Assembly: GCA_963575745.1 (NCBI GenBank)
Contig: CAUYUJ010000336.1
Location: 716,080 to 780,079 of the forward strand
DNA: 64,000 nt
Source of the DNA: Prorocentrum cordatum
Lineage: Eukaryota; Sar; Dinophyceae; Prorocentrales; Prorocentraceae
Direction: 5' to 3'
The position numbers were made by a program, and so were the translations under genes. Position 1 is the first letter of the stretch, and each line of letters starts with the position of its first letter. Positions 53,808 to 62,930 of this stretch are shown here, one piece after another. The notes under the pieces were generated by a model that searched no databases, was not told where the DNA came from, and saw only the letters and a list, made by a program, of their open reading frames with translations.

Positions 53808-53850
53808 CTTGAAGGCGGCGTGGAACTGCCACCACTCAGGGACGTCGGCC
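53808..53850 (-). CDS. Candidate short exon
   Basis: On the minus strand GCGGCTCCCGAG at 53,851 is a possible acceptor. 43 bases read (G)ADVPEWWQFHAAFK and end AAG/GTGACG at 53,808, a good donor. The Trp-rich peptide has coding character. No family recognised. Confidence 0.28.
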
Positions 53851-54011
53851 CTCGGGAGCCGCGCGGCCGCAGGCGCGGGGGAGCGAAGGGGGGATACGGG
53901 CAATCGGAGAGCATGTGGGGGAGGGAGGGGGGGCAGGAGGAAGGGAGACATGGGGGAGCGGGCAGAGTGGGCTTCGGAGCCGCGCCGCCGACTAGAGGGG
54001 GAAGGCATAGA

Positions 54012-54262
54012 GGAACACCAGCAGCAACAGCAGCAACACCACCACCACCACCAACAACAACAGAAGCACCAGCAACACCACAACAAACAACAATACCACC
54101 AACAACAACACCAACAACAACGCCAACAACACCACCAAATACAACAACAACAGCAGCACCAACCACCGACACCACCTCAACATCACCAGCAGCAACAGCA
54201 GCAACAACAACAACACCAACACCTGCACCAACAACAGCAACACCAACACCAACACTGCATAA
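54012..54262. repeat. CAACAC/CAGCAA repeat
   Basis: Long CAA/CAC/CAG-type repeat that abuts the MITE-like copy at 54,257. The His/Gln/Thr frames are artefacts. Confidence 0.95.
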
Positions 54263-54415
54263 ACATTTAACTTTCGGATGTCCGCGCAGATTTCTTGCAT
54301 CCGCGCTGGACGCCCCTCGGTGGCGCGCGGAGCACGCCAGCGTCGTGCCCGAGGCGCCGCCACAGGCACCCAGCGCCGATCCAAGAAACCCGCGCGGACC
54401 GTCGATCGTTTATGC
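54257..54415. mobile_element. Palindromic MITE-like element, copy 2
   Basis: 159 bp. Left end GCATAAACATTT and TCCGCGCAGATTTCTTGCAT; right end is its inverted partner, ATCCAAGAAACCCGCGCGGA then CGTTTATGC. The core GGCGCGCGGAGCACGCC is nearly palindromic. Best-preserved copy. No clear target-site duplication. Confidence 0.85.
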
Positions 54416-54419
54416 CCAT

Positions 54420-55235
54420 GTGAATGCTTCCTTCTTCGAGGGAGGAGAGGCAGGAAAGGAGGCCGTTGCCAGAGGGAGAGAAGGGGGCTGCGGTAGAGGT
54501 TGGGGCGGAGGTGGGCAATGAGGTGGAGGGAGGGGGAGCGCAACAGGAGCATCGGCTCTGCGCACCACGAGCGCCGAGCCAATGGCTAGTCATCGCTAAA
54601 GTTCAGGCGACGTGCTCAACGACTCTGGCGCGGCGTATCTTCTTAACATAAAATGAACGGACGCGAAGCACGGAGGTACGCCCCCTCGCAACTATTGGCA
54701 TGATTGTCACACCCATGCCTAATCAGCCCCAAGGACTTTCCAGCCTAATGCTGGGGTATTTGGCGGCAAACTTCCTGGTGAGAGGAAAGCAACAAGCTCC
54801 CATCCACCTCGACCATGCTGGCAGCAGGTAATACATTGCCAATTTTGAGAGGGGTGGATGCGCTCTCCTCAGCCTCACACGGAGTCGCACACGCCTCGAT
54901 ATTGGGGCACTCGGGAACGATTGCTTTGAATCGCGCGCGCCTGACTTTCGAGCCAGACGGTTGAAGGAAATACTGGCTCGCACTGATGGCCTGCTGGAGC
55001 CGAGTGGGCCTCTAGGCTTTGGGCGGCGCTGGGCCCTTCGCAGACCCAAGGCGCGGCGGCCACAACATCGACCCCTGCGTCGATGAAAGATGCTCGGACA
55101 TCGTGCAGGTCGGCCGAGCGGTTGCGATCCTGCGACCGCTTGCTCGCTCGCCTGCGCCCTGGGTCTGCGCCGCATTCTCGACCGCACTCTGCCCGCGCGG
55201 TCGCGCGGCTCGCTCTTGGGGTCGGGCCCAGGGTG
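54420..55235. other. No gene identified
   Basis: GA-rich at 54,435-54,545, then unique-looking DNA. Minus frames near 54,900-54,720 show no motif. Confidence 0.4.
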
Positions 55236-55239
55236 AGCG

Positions 55240-55362
55240 AGTTTAGAGGTCCGCGCGGATTTCTGGATCTGCGCGGACTTCTCGGATCCGCGCTGGATCA
55301 CCCCCGTGGCGCGCGGAGCGCGCCAGGGGGGCGCTGGAGGCGCCGCCAGGGGGATCGTGCCG
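55240..55362. mobile_element. Palindromic MITE-like element, copy 3 (damaged)
   Basis: Left arm has a duplicated GGATCTGCGCGG/GGATCCGCGCTGG; the core GGCGCGCGGAGCGCGCC is intact; the right arm has decayed. Confidence 0.7.
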
Positions 55363-55602
55363 AACGCTGAGAATTCCTGCTTATATCATTTCTTCTTCGA
55401 ATGTTGGCGTCGCAACTCGGCCGCCATGTCCTTGCGAGCGCCGCGGGGAGGCATCGCGCCTGCTGCCCGCAGGCCGCTGGCAGCTTCACGGTGTTTTGGC
55501 TGAGCTTCCTGGCCTTCTCCGTGAGACTGCGTCCTCTCTGACGTTCCTGCGTCCACCAGCGGCGTGATCCATTCGACGAAGAGAAAAAAGAAGACGGCGC
55601 AA

Positions 55603-55760
55603 TCATACACTTTTGGAGGTCCTCCCAGTTTTCTTAGATCTGCGCTGAACCCCCCTCCCTGGTACGCGGAGCGCACCAAGGACGGCGCCGGATGCGCCGC
55701 CAAGGGAGTCCAGCGCAGATCCAAAATATCCACGTGGAGCGTCGAACATGTATGTTTATG
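55603..55760. mobile_element. Palindromic MITE-like element, copy 4
   Basis: 158 bp. Ends CATACACTTTTGG and, inverted, CATAAACATACATG; inner TTTTCTTAGATCTGCGCTG pairs with CAGCGCAGATCCAAAAT. It lies 10 bases beyond the stop of the RNase H remnant. Confidence 0.82.
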
Positions 55761-55770
55761 TGAGTCTTAG

Positions 55771-56013
55771 CTCTTCAATCTAAGCGCCAAGCTGGTCGCG
55801 CGCATGGAGTGCGACCTTGTCGCCGAAGGCGACGACGACCGTCTTCGGCGAGACTGCCAGTTCCGCCTCGTCCGCACCATCGTGCTCGACGCCAACCAGG
55901 CTCTGCGCCGCCTGCTGGTGACGTCCTCTTGCCAGAGCCATCGTGCCTCCGACGAAGATCCACAAGCCTGCATCGGTGCAGTCTGCGTGGGTTCTGGCCA
56001 AGATTGGACCCAT
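55771..56013 (-). pseudogene. RNase H-like remnant of a LINE, catalytic Asp lost
   Basis: Open frame of about 77 residues. GLWIFVGGTMALARGRHQQA followed by AQSLVGV and KTVVVAFGDKVALHARDQLGA matches the first three strands of an RNase H domain (family form IFVDGT, then AAWSLV, then a third strand). Gly replaces the first catalytic Asp and Gln the conserved Trp. The frame stops just where the helix with the catalytic Glu should begin. Upstream, in another frame, FFCGQRAAVLEAQRVLALRF at about 56,160-56,100 may be more of the same element. Confidence 0.5.
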
Positions 56014-56019
56014 ATCTAC

Positions 56020-56650
56020 CTTGGCCGGCCGGCTGTCACGCGCTCTTCCTGCTACGATCTATCGGAACGGCTGGATATGCTTGGCGGGCCAGGAATGCAC
56101 GCGGGGAAACCGCAATGCCAGAACGCGTTGGGCCTCGAGGACAGCCGCCCGCTGCCCGCAGAAAAAACCTTGTCCATTGCGATGTTCAGATAGATGACAT
56201 TTCTATATCCACTGACAGGGTGGCCATGGGCAAGTCGAACTCACGGCACGCTTTGCCGAGGCAGGCCCTGAGAAAAAGGTGGCGCTTCGGGCGCTGGATG
56301 TTTTATGGCGGTGTCCCAGAAGCCGTCTATAGATAACCATTAATATGCGGTGCCGCCTGGATGACCCGGTACTTTCGACTATCCTCAGACGTGTGATGAT
56401 GCGCCATCGCACGCTTGTCCACCGAAGCCCTTCAGCACGACGCAAGCGGCGTAATGAGGGCTGGAACAGGCGGCGCACTATCGGCGGGGCTGAGCAGTGC
56501 AAGCGAAGATTGGACAAGCACGCGTCCTGAGGATCATCGATCGTTGAATAATTACGTAGCGCCCCGCGCTTGCGGATAGGAGTGCGGGTGCGGCGGCGGG
56601 GGCGCACGCGTTTTCCCTCCCAGTCCACGAACTGTTCCTCCCATGTGTTT
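56020..56650. other. No gene identified
   Basis: Unique-looking DNA with open frames on both strands; only the patch named in the RNase H entry has any character. Confidence 0.4.
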
Positions 56651-56654
56651 TTCC

Positions 56655-56765
56655 CAAGTGCTGCTCCCACGTGTTGCCCCCAAGTGTCGCCCCCATGTGT
56701 TGCCCCCGAGTATCGCCCCCATGCGTTGCCCCCAAGTATCGCCCCCCATGTACCATGTAACGCCC
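56655..56765. repeat. GTTGCCCCCAAGTATCGCCC repeat, array 1
   Basis: Five or six units of about 20 bases alternating GTTGCCCCC and ATCGCCCCC. The same repeat recurs at 57,797-57,950. Confidence 0.9.
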
Positions 56766-56834
56766 CTTCACGGGGGTAGAAACCAATTAGACCAAAAGTA
56801 TTTGCTGGGGCGTCACGCTGTCACCCGGCTCATC

Positions 56835-57320
56835 CTTTCCTCATCATGCTCGTCCTCCTCCTCATCGTTATCCTCGTCCTCCTCCTCCTCCTTTTCCTTG
56901 TCCTCCTCCTCCTCCTCCTCCCCCTCCTCCACGTCCTCCTCCTCCTCCGCCTCCCCCTCCCTGCCTCGGGCGTGATGGACCATGGGACCTCATAGAGCCT
57001 CCTGGTAATCCCGGGGGCCTCCTGGGATAGCAACCTCTGGGGACTTCCTGCGGCCTCTTGAAACCTCCTGGGCTCTCCTAGGGTATCCTCAGCCCTCCAG
57101 GGGCGTCCGCAGCGTTCTGGAACTTTTGGGTCGTTCAGGATACGCCCGGAGCGTGATGGGGCCTCCTGGGGCCTTGTGGGACCTCGCGGGGCATCCTGGG
57201 ACCTCCTGAAGCGTCCTGGAGCCTCCTTAGGATTCCCACGGCCTCCGGGGACGTCCTGAAGCCTTTTGGAGCTTCCTGATGCCACCTGAGACCTCCTGGG
57301 GCCTCTTGGCGGCTCTCTAA
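56835..57320. repeat. CTC tract and inverted CCAAGAGG-type minisatellite
   Basis: (CTC)n at 56,845-56,960. 56,990-57,315 is built on CCTCCTGGGGCC, the complement of the CCCAGGAGG type seen elsewhere. Confidence 0.85.
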
Positions 57321-57589
57321 GAAACCACGCGCGGGGCCTCAACATTGGCGACAAATTCAAGGATGGGAGCCTTCCCATTGAGAAAGAGGGCGCGGTGGAC
57401 GTTGAAAAATGACGACAGTTACACACTTGAGGCCCAAAACCGGGCCGGGCGCCCCCCCCGCCATTCCCGGTCCTGCACAATACGGTGCGATTTGCCCCCT
57501 CCCCGCTGTCCCGCTGGTCCCCGGGAGGGGTAGTTTTCTGGTTTTCGCTGGTAAGAAACACTCCCCCCCCCCTTTCGGCGGTGACGGAG

Positions 57590-57780
57590 GGCAGGCGGCG
57601 GGGGAGAGCGGGTTGGCAGGGTGGCTAGTTGGGCACGGAGAACAGGCGGAGGGGATCGGCTGGTTGGCTGGATGACGGGGTGGGCGGCTGGGCTGGTTGG
57701 CTGACGGGTTGGCTAGGTGGCGGGGTGGCTGGGTGGGCTGGCTGGCTGGTTGGACGGGTTGGCAGGTTGAGCTGGCTAGG
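57590..57780. repeat. GGTTGGCTGGCTGG repeat
   Basis: Short units of GGCTGGTTGG and GACGGGTTGGC, most regular at 57,655-57,775. Confidence 0.9.
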
Positions 57781-57796
57781 GCAATTGGTTTCGATC

Positions 57797-57950
57797 GCCG
57801 CCACGCGTCGCCCCCGTGCACTGCCCCCAAGTAACGCCCCCGCGCGTTGCCCCCTGGCATCGCCTGCATTGCGCCCGGCCCCCCCCCCCCCACGCATTGC
57901 CCCCGAGCATCGCCCAAAACTACTGCCCCAAAATATCGCCTCCAGCCACG
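57797..57950. repeat. GTTGCCCCCAAGTATCGCCC repeat, array 2
   Basis: More diverged units of the 56,655 repeat, with a 13-base C run in the middle. Confidence 0.85.
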
Positions 57951-58158
57951 CGCGCGCAAGGGAAAAATAAGACCGTTCGGGCCCCCATCACTTGTTCTGC
58001 GGTCCTGGCAGCCTTTAGCGCGGTACCCTGGCGCCCCCTTTTCTAGCCGCGGCTAGACGAGTGAAAAACAACGGCGCTGGGAACTTACAGAACAACTGCG
58101 CGGAACTGCCAGGGCACCTGCGCCGGGCTGGGCCGGGTCAGGCTGGGGTTCGGGCCAC

Positions 58159-58255
58159 CTCGCTCTGATCGCGCGGGTCCTCGTCGCCCGCCTCGGCGGC
58201 CAGGGCGGCGCCGAAGAACGTGGCGGGTGTCTGAATCAACTCCTGCTGCGTCTGC
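58159..58255 (-). CDS. Candidate exon with good borders
   Basis: On the minus strand GGGGGGGCATAG at 58,256 is the acceptor and GAGCGAG/GTGGCC at 58,159/58,158 the donor. 97 bases read QTQQELIQTPATFFGAALAA then EAGDEDPRDQSE. If unspliced, the frame runs on to a stop near 58,141. Codon character and acidic/hydrophobic balance look genuine. No domain assigned. Confidence 0.42.
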
Positions 58256-58439
58256 CTATGCCCCCCCTACCTATACGTCCACCCCGCGGGCGATCTGGAA
58301 GTTGGGGGAGGGGGGGGATTGTTGCGTTGCCGCTCGCTCTCGGAACCTCGGCGTCGAGCTGCGCGCGTCGCCCTTCGCTCCTGGGCGCCTTGGCACCATT
58401 CTCCCTCCCCGGGGACCAGCGAAAAAATACTTTATTTCG

Positions 58440-60276
58440 TGTGTTCTGCATGTGCTTGGGGGGGGGGGGGGCCGTCTGGGCGCGTCTTTTCTCTAGGGGG
58501 GTTGTGGAGGCCTCTCTGGGTGCTCTTGGGGGCGGGGGCCTCTCGGGCGCCCTTTCGGGGGCGGCGCGCTCGAAGCTTTTCCGGCGCCGCGCGGTCGAGC
58601 ATCGGAGCGTAATGGCGGCGGGGGCGGGCTGGCGGCGGATGCCTCGCAGCGTCGCGCAGGCGACGGGCGCGGAGACGGCGGAAATGGCCGACGCAGAAGC
58701 GCCAGCAAAGCCTGGCGCATCCTATTGCCCGAGCGCCGGGAAGCGCCCGTGCGCGCCGCGCGCAGCGAGACGAGGCGGAGCTGCGACGCGCTGGCGCATT
58801 CTGGCGCGGGCGTCTGGCGCCATTGCAACTCCCGCGATAGATAAACATATTGCAGATCATTGTTGCCCATGCGAACAACGACGGTGGGTGGCGTTTTCTG
58901 GCCCGTATGACGGGATCGCCCTCTGCACCAGTGCCGTCGGTGGAGTGAAACGGATGACAGCGATGCGGATGCCGAGCTCTAAGGCGGCCGACATCGCGAC
59001 CAACTCGTCCGCGTGCTCTCCAGTTGCCAGCTTCTGTGCCCAGCGAGTGCACAGCGCCTCTGCGCGCGCGGGGCCTCGGACATCCAGGCCAGCAAAGGCC
59101 GGGTATACTACTTATGTTATTCCTGTCGGCTTTGAGCAGCACGGCGGCTTCGCCGCCGCAGAACCCGCTCCGAAGAGCTTCCGCCGCCGCGCCCAAAGGC
59201 GAGTGACGCGCGCCAGCGTCGACACACCGCTGCGCGCCCTGTGCTGTCAGTTGGCCAGCCGCTCGATAGGCTGGAGTGTTGCCCGGCAAAGCCTGGGCCG
59301 AAACATCTGGCCCGCGTTCGGCCAGGCCTGCTGCGAGGCATCGCCAGAAGCACGCACCCGTGGTTCGGCCCGCATGCTGCCCCAAGTCCCAGACCTGCGC
59401 GTCGAACTGCAACTCGCTGCGCGCGCTGCGGGTACTGGGTCAGAACTTCGCCACCACCAACACTTCGCAGTCCAAACTCCGGACCGTCTTGGCGCAGTTG
59501 CGGCGGGCCCGTTCGAGTGTGTCGTACTTTGTGCGCTGCGCGTCCAAGTCGTTGAGCAGGAGCACCAACGCTTGCCGGAACTGGAACGACGTCTGCTTTA
59601 ACGCACGGGCGATGTCAACCTCGTTGAAGCCCAGGTCGATCATGGTCGCCGCCGCAGAGGCCTCAGCCGCGGCCTCCGCCTCCGAAGCCGCGGGTCCCGG
59701 AGCACCCGTTTGTGGCGACGAGGTCTTGCCGCCGGAGCCGCTATTCCCGCGGGGTGGCAAAGCCTGGCCCGGGTTCTTTTTCCTCGGTTTCTGTGCGCGG
59801 AATGAAGCCACGATGCTCCACAGGCCGGTGGCTTTGCGGCCCGATTGCTCCTCGCAATGCCGGGATACGCTGTCACTGATAGGCGCCACGCCCACCGTGG
59901 ACAGCATCGCCCGCAGATCTGCCAGCTCAGTGTCATCAGGTTCGCGCCCTTCCTTTGCGAACGTGGTGGTCCCCAAGTGTTGCTCGTGCTCAGCCAGCGG
60001 AGCTTCAAGAAAAGTGCCTTTCCGCTCGAGCAGTCTGGCAAACATGGCGTCTGCCTTGCTCTCGAACTCTGGCCTGGCGACGAAGTCCTTCGTCGGGCGC
60101 GCGGGCAGTAAGTCCGTCAAGGGTGGGAGCTTGTGAAAGGCCATAGGCTCCCAGTTCGTGACACGGGTCCATGCCACGAAAGCCATCCCGAGTTTCCCCA
60201 CCGGGTTGGGTCCTCGACATGGCGCCCGCGCGGCCGCCCGAAGGAACGGCGTGCGCTCGGGGAGGGCGGCTGGCAA
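58440..60276 (-). pseudogene. UBA and OTU-like protease remnant
   Basis: One minus frame from 60,276 to about 59,200, interrupted by TGA at 59,440-59,442. Around 59,650-59,560, MIDLGFNEVDIARALKQTSF then QFRQALVLLL fits a UBA (ubiquitin-associated) domain. Around 59,390-59,340, GRTTGACFWRCLAAGLAE resembles the catalytic-Cys helix of OTU-type cysteine proteases. After frame changes, ADELVAMSAALELGIRIAVI (near 59,000-58,950) and MGNNDLQYVYL (near 58,870-58,840) match the later OTU strands, but the expected His-Tyr reads Gln-Tyr. The segment before UBA is helical and unassigned. It could be a retroelement ORF (OTU domains are known in some algal LINEs) or a processed host gene; in either case it is broken. 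Confidence 0.5.
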
Positions 60277-60479
60277 AACTTAGGCGGTACTGCGCAGGCC
60301 AAAATATGTGCGGAAATGGCGCGGCGAGGACTAAGTACCCTGCTTGAGCCGGACCCTCCTTGCTTTTCCCCTCCTCATATGGGACGGGCCCGAACACGAA
60401 CACGGCCACCAGAGACGATAATGAACAAACGTGAGCCTTCACTGCGGCTTCCACGGGCGTCAGTGCGGCGTAAGATTGT

Positions 60480-60830
60480 ACCACGTGGTCGATCTCTCTA
60501 TCGATATCACAAGCGATGTCGTTATCGGTCTCACGATCGATCTCATTATCGGTACCACTATCGATCTCACAAGCGGTGTCGATATCGGTCTCACGATCGA
60601 TGGGGCCATGGATCCCACTATCGATCTCACTCGATCGATTACACTGTCGATTTCACCCTGGATCTCGCTAGCGATCCCCCTGTCGATATCACTCGATCTC
60701 ACAATCGATATCACGATTCATATCACGATCGGTCTCACGATCGATCTCACGATCGATCTCACTATCGGTCTCACTATCGATCTCACGATCGATCTCACGA
60801 TCGATTCCGTCATCGGTCTCACTATCGTTT
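60480..60830. repeat. 12-bp TATCGATCTCAC repeat
   Basis: About 28 units of a 12-base repeat (CGATCTCACTAT/CGATCTCACGAT) with a high density of ATCGAT and GATC. A fixed 4-residue period appears in all frames. Confidence 0.95.
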
Positions 60831-60854
60831 TCGCACCAGCGGGACACGGGGACA

Positions 60855-61022
60855 CCAGCGGGACACCGGCGGGACACCTTCGAGACACCGCGGGCACCGC
60901 TTGCCTGAGGGAGAGTCATTTGGTTCGGCCGGGGCCCAGCCACAAACGGGACACCGGCGGGACACCGCGGGCCACCGCTTGCCGGAGGGAAAATCATTTG
61001 GTCTGGCCGCGCCTCAGCCACA
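60855..61022. repeat. ~85-bp tandem duplication
   Basis: Two copies of GGCGGGACACC...CACCGCTTGCC...GAGGGA...TCATTTGGT...CAGCCACAA, ending near 60,940 and 61,022. Confidence 0.88.
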
Positions 61023-61214
61023 AGAGACTTTCCTCTCGCCCGCCCACGCAGCTTCGCCTCGCCCGCACGCGCGGCACGCACGAACACGAAACCGAAACCG
61101 ATTTCCCGGTGGGGGGTTCTCCGTTCCACTTCGATCTCGCCCCCGAGCCTCCGATCCGGGCGGCGTCGCAGAGCAGGGTGTGCAGAACGGCAACTTCCGG
61201 GAACGCCACCCCCC

Positions 61215-61275
61215 ATCTCGTCCTCCTCCTCCTCCTCCTCTTCCTCCTCCTCCTCCTCCTCCTCCTCCTCCGCCA
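61215..61275. repeat. (CTC)n tract
   Basis: About twenty CTC/CTT units. Confidence 0.95.
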
Positions 61276-61504
61276 GGCGGCGGCGACGACTGGGGTATGG
61301 GGTACAACAACCTCGTCGCTAATCTCACCGTCCTCCCTCTACCTTCGCGTCCTCCTCCAGGTGGCGACGGGATCAGGGCCGCTGGCCTCTGATTGAGGAG
61401 GATCATGTTATCCACTTCGGCTTATCCAACAACCGTCTGTATCCAACAACCGCTGCTCCGTGATCGGCGCCCGGCCTTTGCTCCAGACCGTCGGATCCGC
61501 TTGG

Positions 61505-62600
61505 GAACCCCACCAGCCCTCAGGGCGTCGGTGGTTTAGAGCGTTTCCTCTTACGCCCCTCTTTCTTCCCCTTCGGGGAGGGGGGTATCACTGTTCCCTA
61601 TTAATAAAAAACACCCCCTCCCCGAGGCGACTGGGGGCCAACCAGGGTCCATGACCCCCCCCCCTCCCACCATTCCTTATAACAAACAATACAAAACACA
61701 CTCTGCCTCCAAATTCGGAACATGCGCAGCCAAACCGATGCGGCACCCTCCCACCATCCCTGTTCAAAAAACAATACAGAGTACACTTGGCGGCGGCGGC
61801 GGCGGCTGCGGCGGCGGCGGCGGTGGCACGGCGGCGGCGGTGGCGGTGGCGGCAGCGGCCGCGGCGGCGGCGGCGGTTTGGCAGCGGGGGGCGGCGGCGG
61901 CGGCGGCGGCGGCGGCGCGGCGGCGGCGGCGGCAGCGGCTGCGGCGGCGGCGGCGGCGGCTGCGGCGGCAGCGGCGGCGGCGGCTGCGGCGGCGGCGGCG
62001 GCGTGGCGCCGGCGGCGGCGGGCGGCGGCGGCGGCGGCGGAGGCGGCGGCGGTGGCGGCGGATTGGCCCCCAGTAGCTACCCATCCAAAGACGACTGGTG
62101 AGTATGCTGAGGCTCGGGCCAGACTCGGGTGCTACGTATGTGTGGGGAAGGCGGGTGGGAGTGAGCGAAACGGCTTGCGGGCGGGGAGAGGGTCTTGACC
62201 CCTCTCCCACCCCCTCCCCTGGACCTGGACAAGGGGGGGGGTCGCGAGTCGTCGGAACGTTCAAAACGGCCTTTGCAAGGAAGCCACAATCATTGGTTTT
62301 CCAAGAGCGCTCCCAAGGCTCCCAAGAGCGCTTCAAGAGGGCCCCAACGAGGCGTCCAGGAGGCCCCAACAGGCGCCCAAGAGGCCTCCGAGAGGCTCCC
62401 AAGAGACCCCCAAGAGGCCCCAAGAAACTCTCCGAGGCACCCAAAACGCTCTAAGAGGCGTCCGGGACCGCCATGAGGCCCCCAAAACGCTCCAAGAAAC
62501 CTCCAGTGGGGGACCCTTCCTCTGTGTGCTGCCCGCTTCCCTGATCGAGGCAATTCCTCTGGGCATCGTTTCTGGCTGGGCTGGTGGGGATTATTTTTTC
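61505..62600. repeat. Dispersed repeat copy B, split by (GGC)n
   Basis: Homologue of 42,585-43,330 in the same orientation: CCAGCCCTCAGGGCGT with GGTGGTT and GTTTCCTCTT at 61,515-61,560, the CCAAGAGG minisatellite at 62,310-62,480, GGGCATCGTTTCTGG at 62,556. About 650 extra bases, including the (GGC)n tract, lie between. Confidence 0.75.
61787..62065. repeat. (GGC)n tract
   Basis: About 280 bases of GGC with scattered GCA/GCT changes. Poly-Ala, poly-Gly and poly-Arg frames are artefacts. Confidence 0.97.
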
Positions 62601-62705
62601 CCCACATCCTAAGTGGGGTTCTTGTTTTCTCTGCGCACCCTCCGCGCAGGATCTCTCCTCCCCCTCCTCCTCCTCCCTCTCCTCTGCTCCTCTTTGCTTC
62701 CTCCT

Positions 62706-62912
62706 CCGCATCATCATCACCATCACCATCACCATCACTCCCCACTCATCATCATCATCACCATCCGCATCACCATCACCATCCCGCGATCACTCACCAT
62801 CATCGGCATCGAACGATCATCATCAGCATCATCATCATCATCATCATCATCAGCATCAGCATCATCAGCATCAGCATCATCATCATCATCATCAACATCA
62901 TCATCATCACTA
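62706..62912. repeat. (ATC)n tract
   Basis: ATC/ACC/AGC trinucleotides, ending about 20 bases before the 159-bp satellite begins. Confidence 0.95.
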
Positions 62913-62930
62913 CTCGCTGACTTGAGGCCT

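Noticed and set aside
53737-54270. Gln/His/Thr-rich plus frames
   Set aside because: Open only because CAA/CAC/CAG repeats lack stops.
58258-59601. 447-residue plus frame
   Set aside because: Antisense to the UBA/OTU remnant, which has real motifs; a GC-driven shadow.
61722-62444. Poly-Ala, poly-Gly and poly-Arg proteins
   Set aside because: Translation of (GGC)n in three frames.
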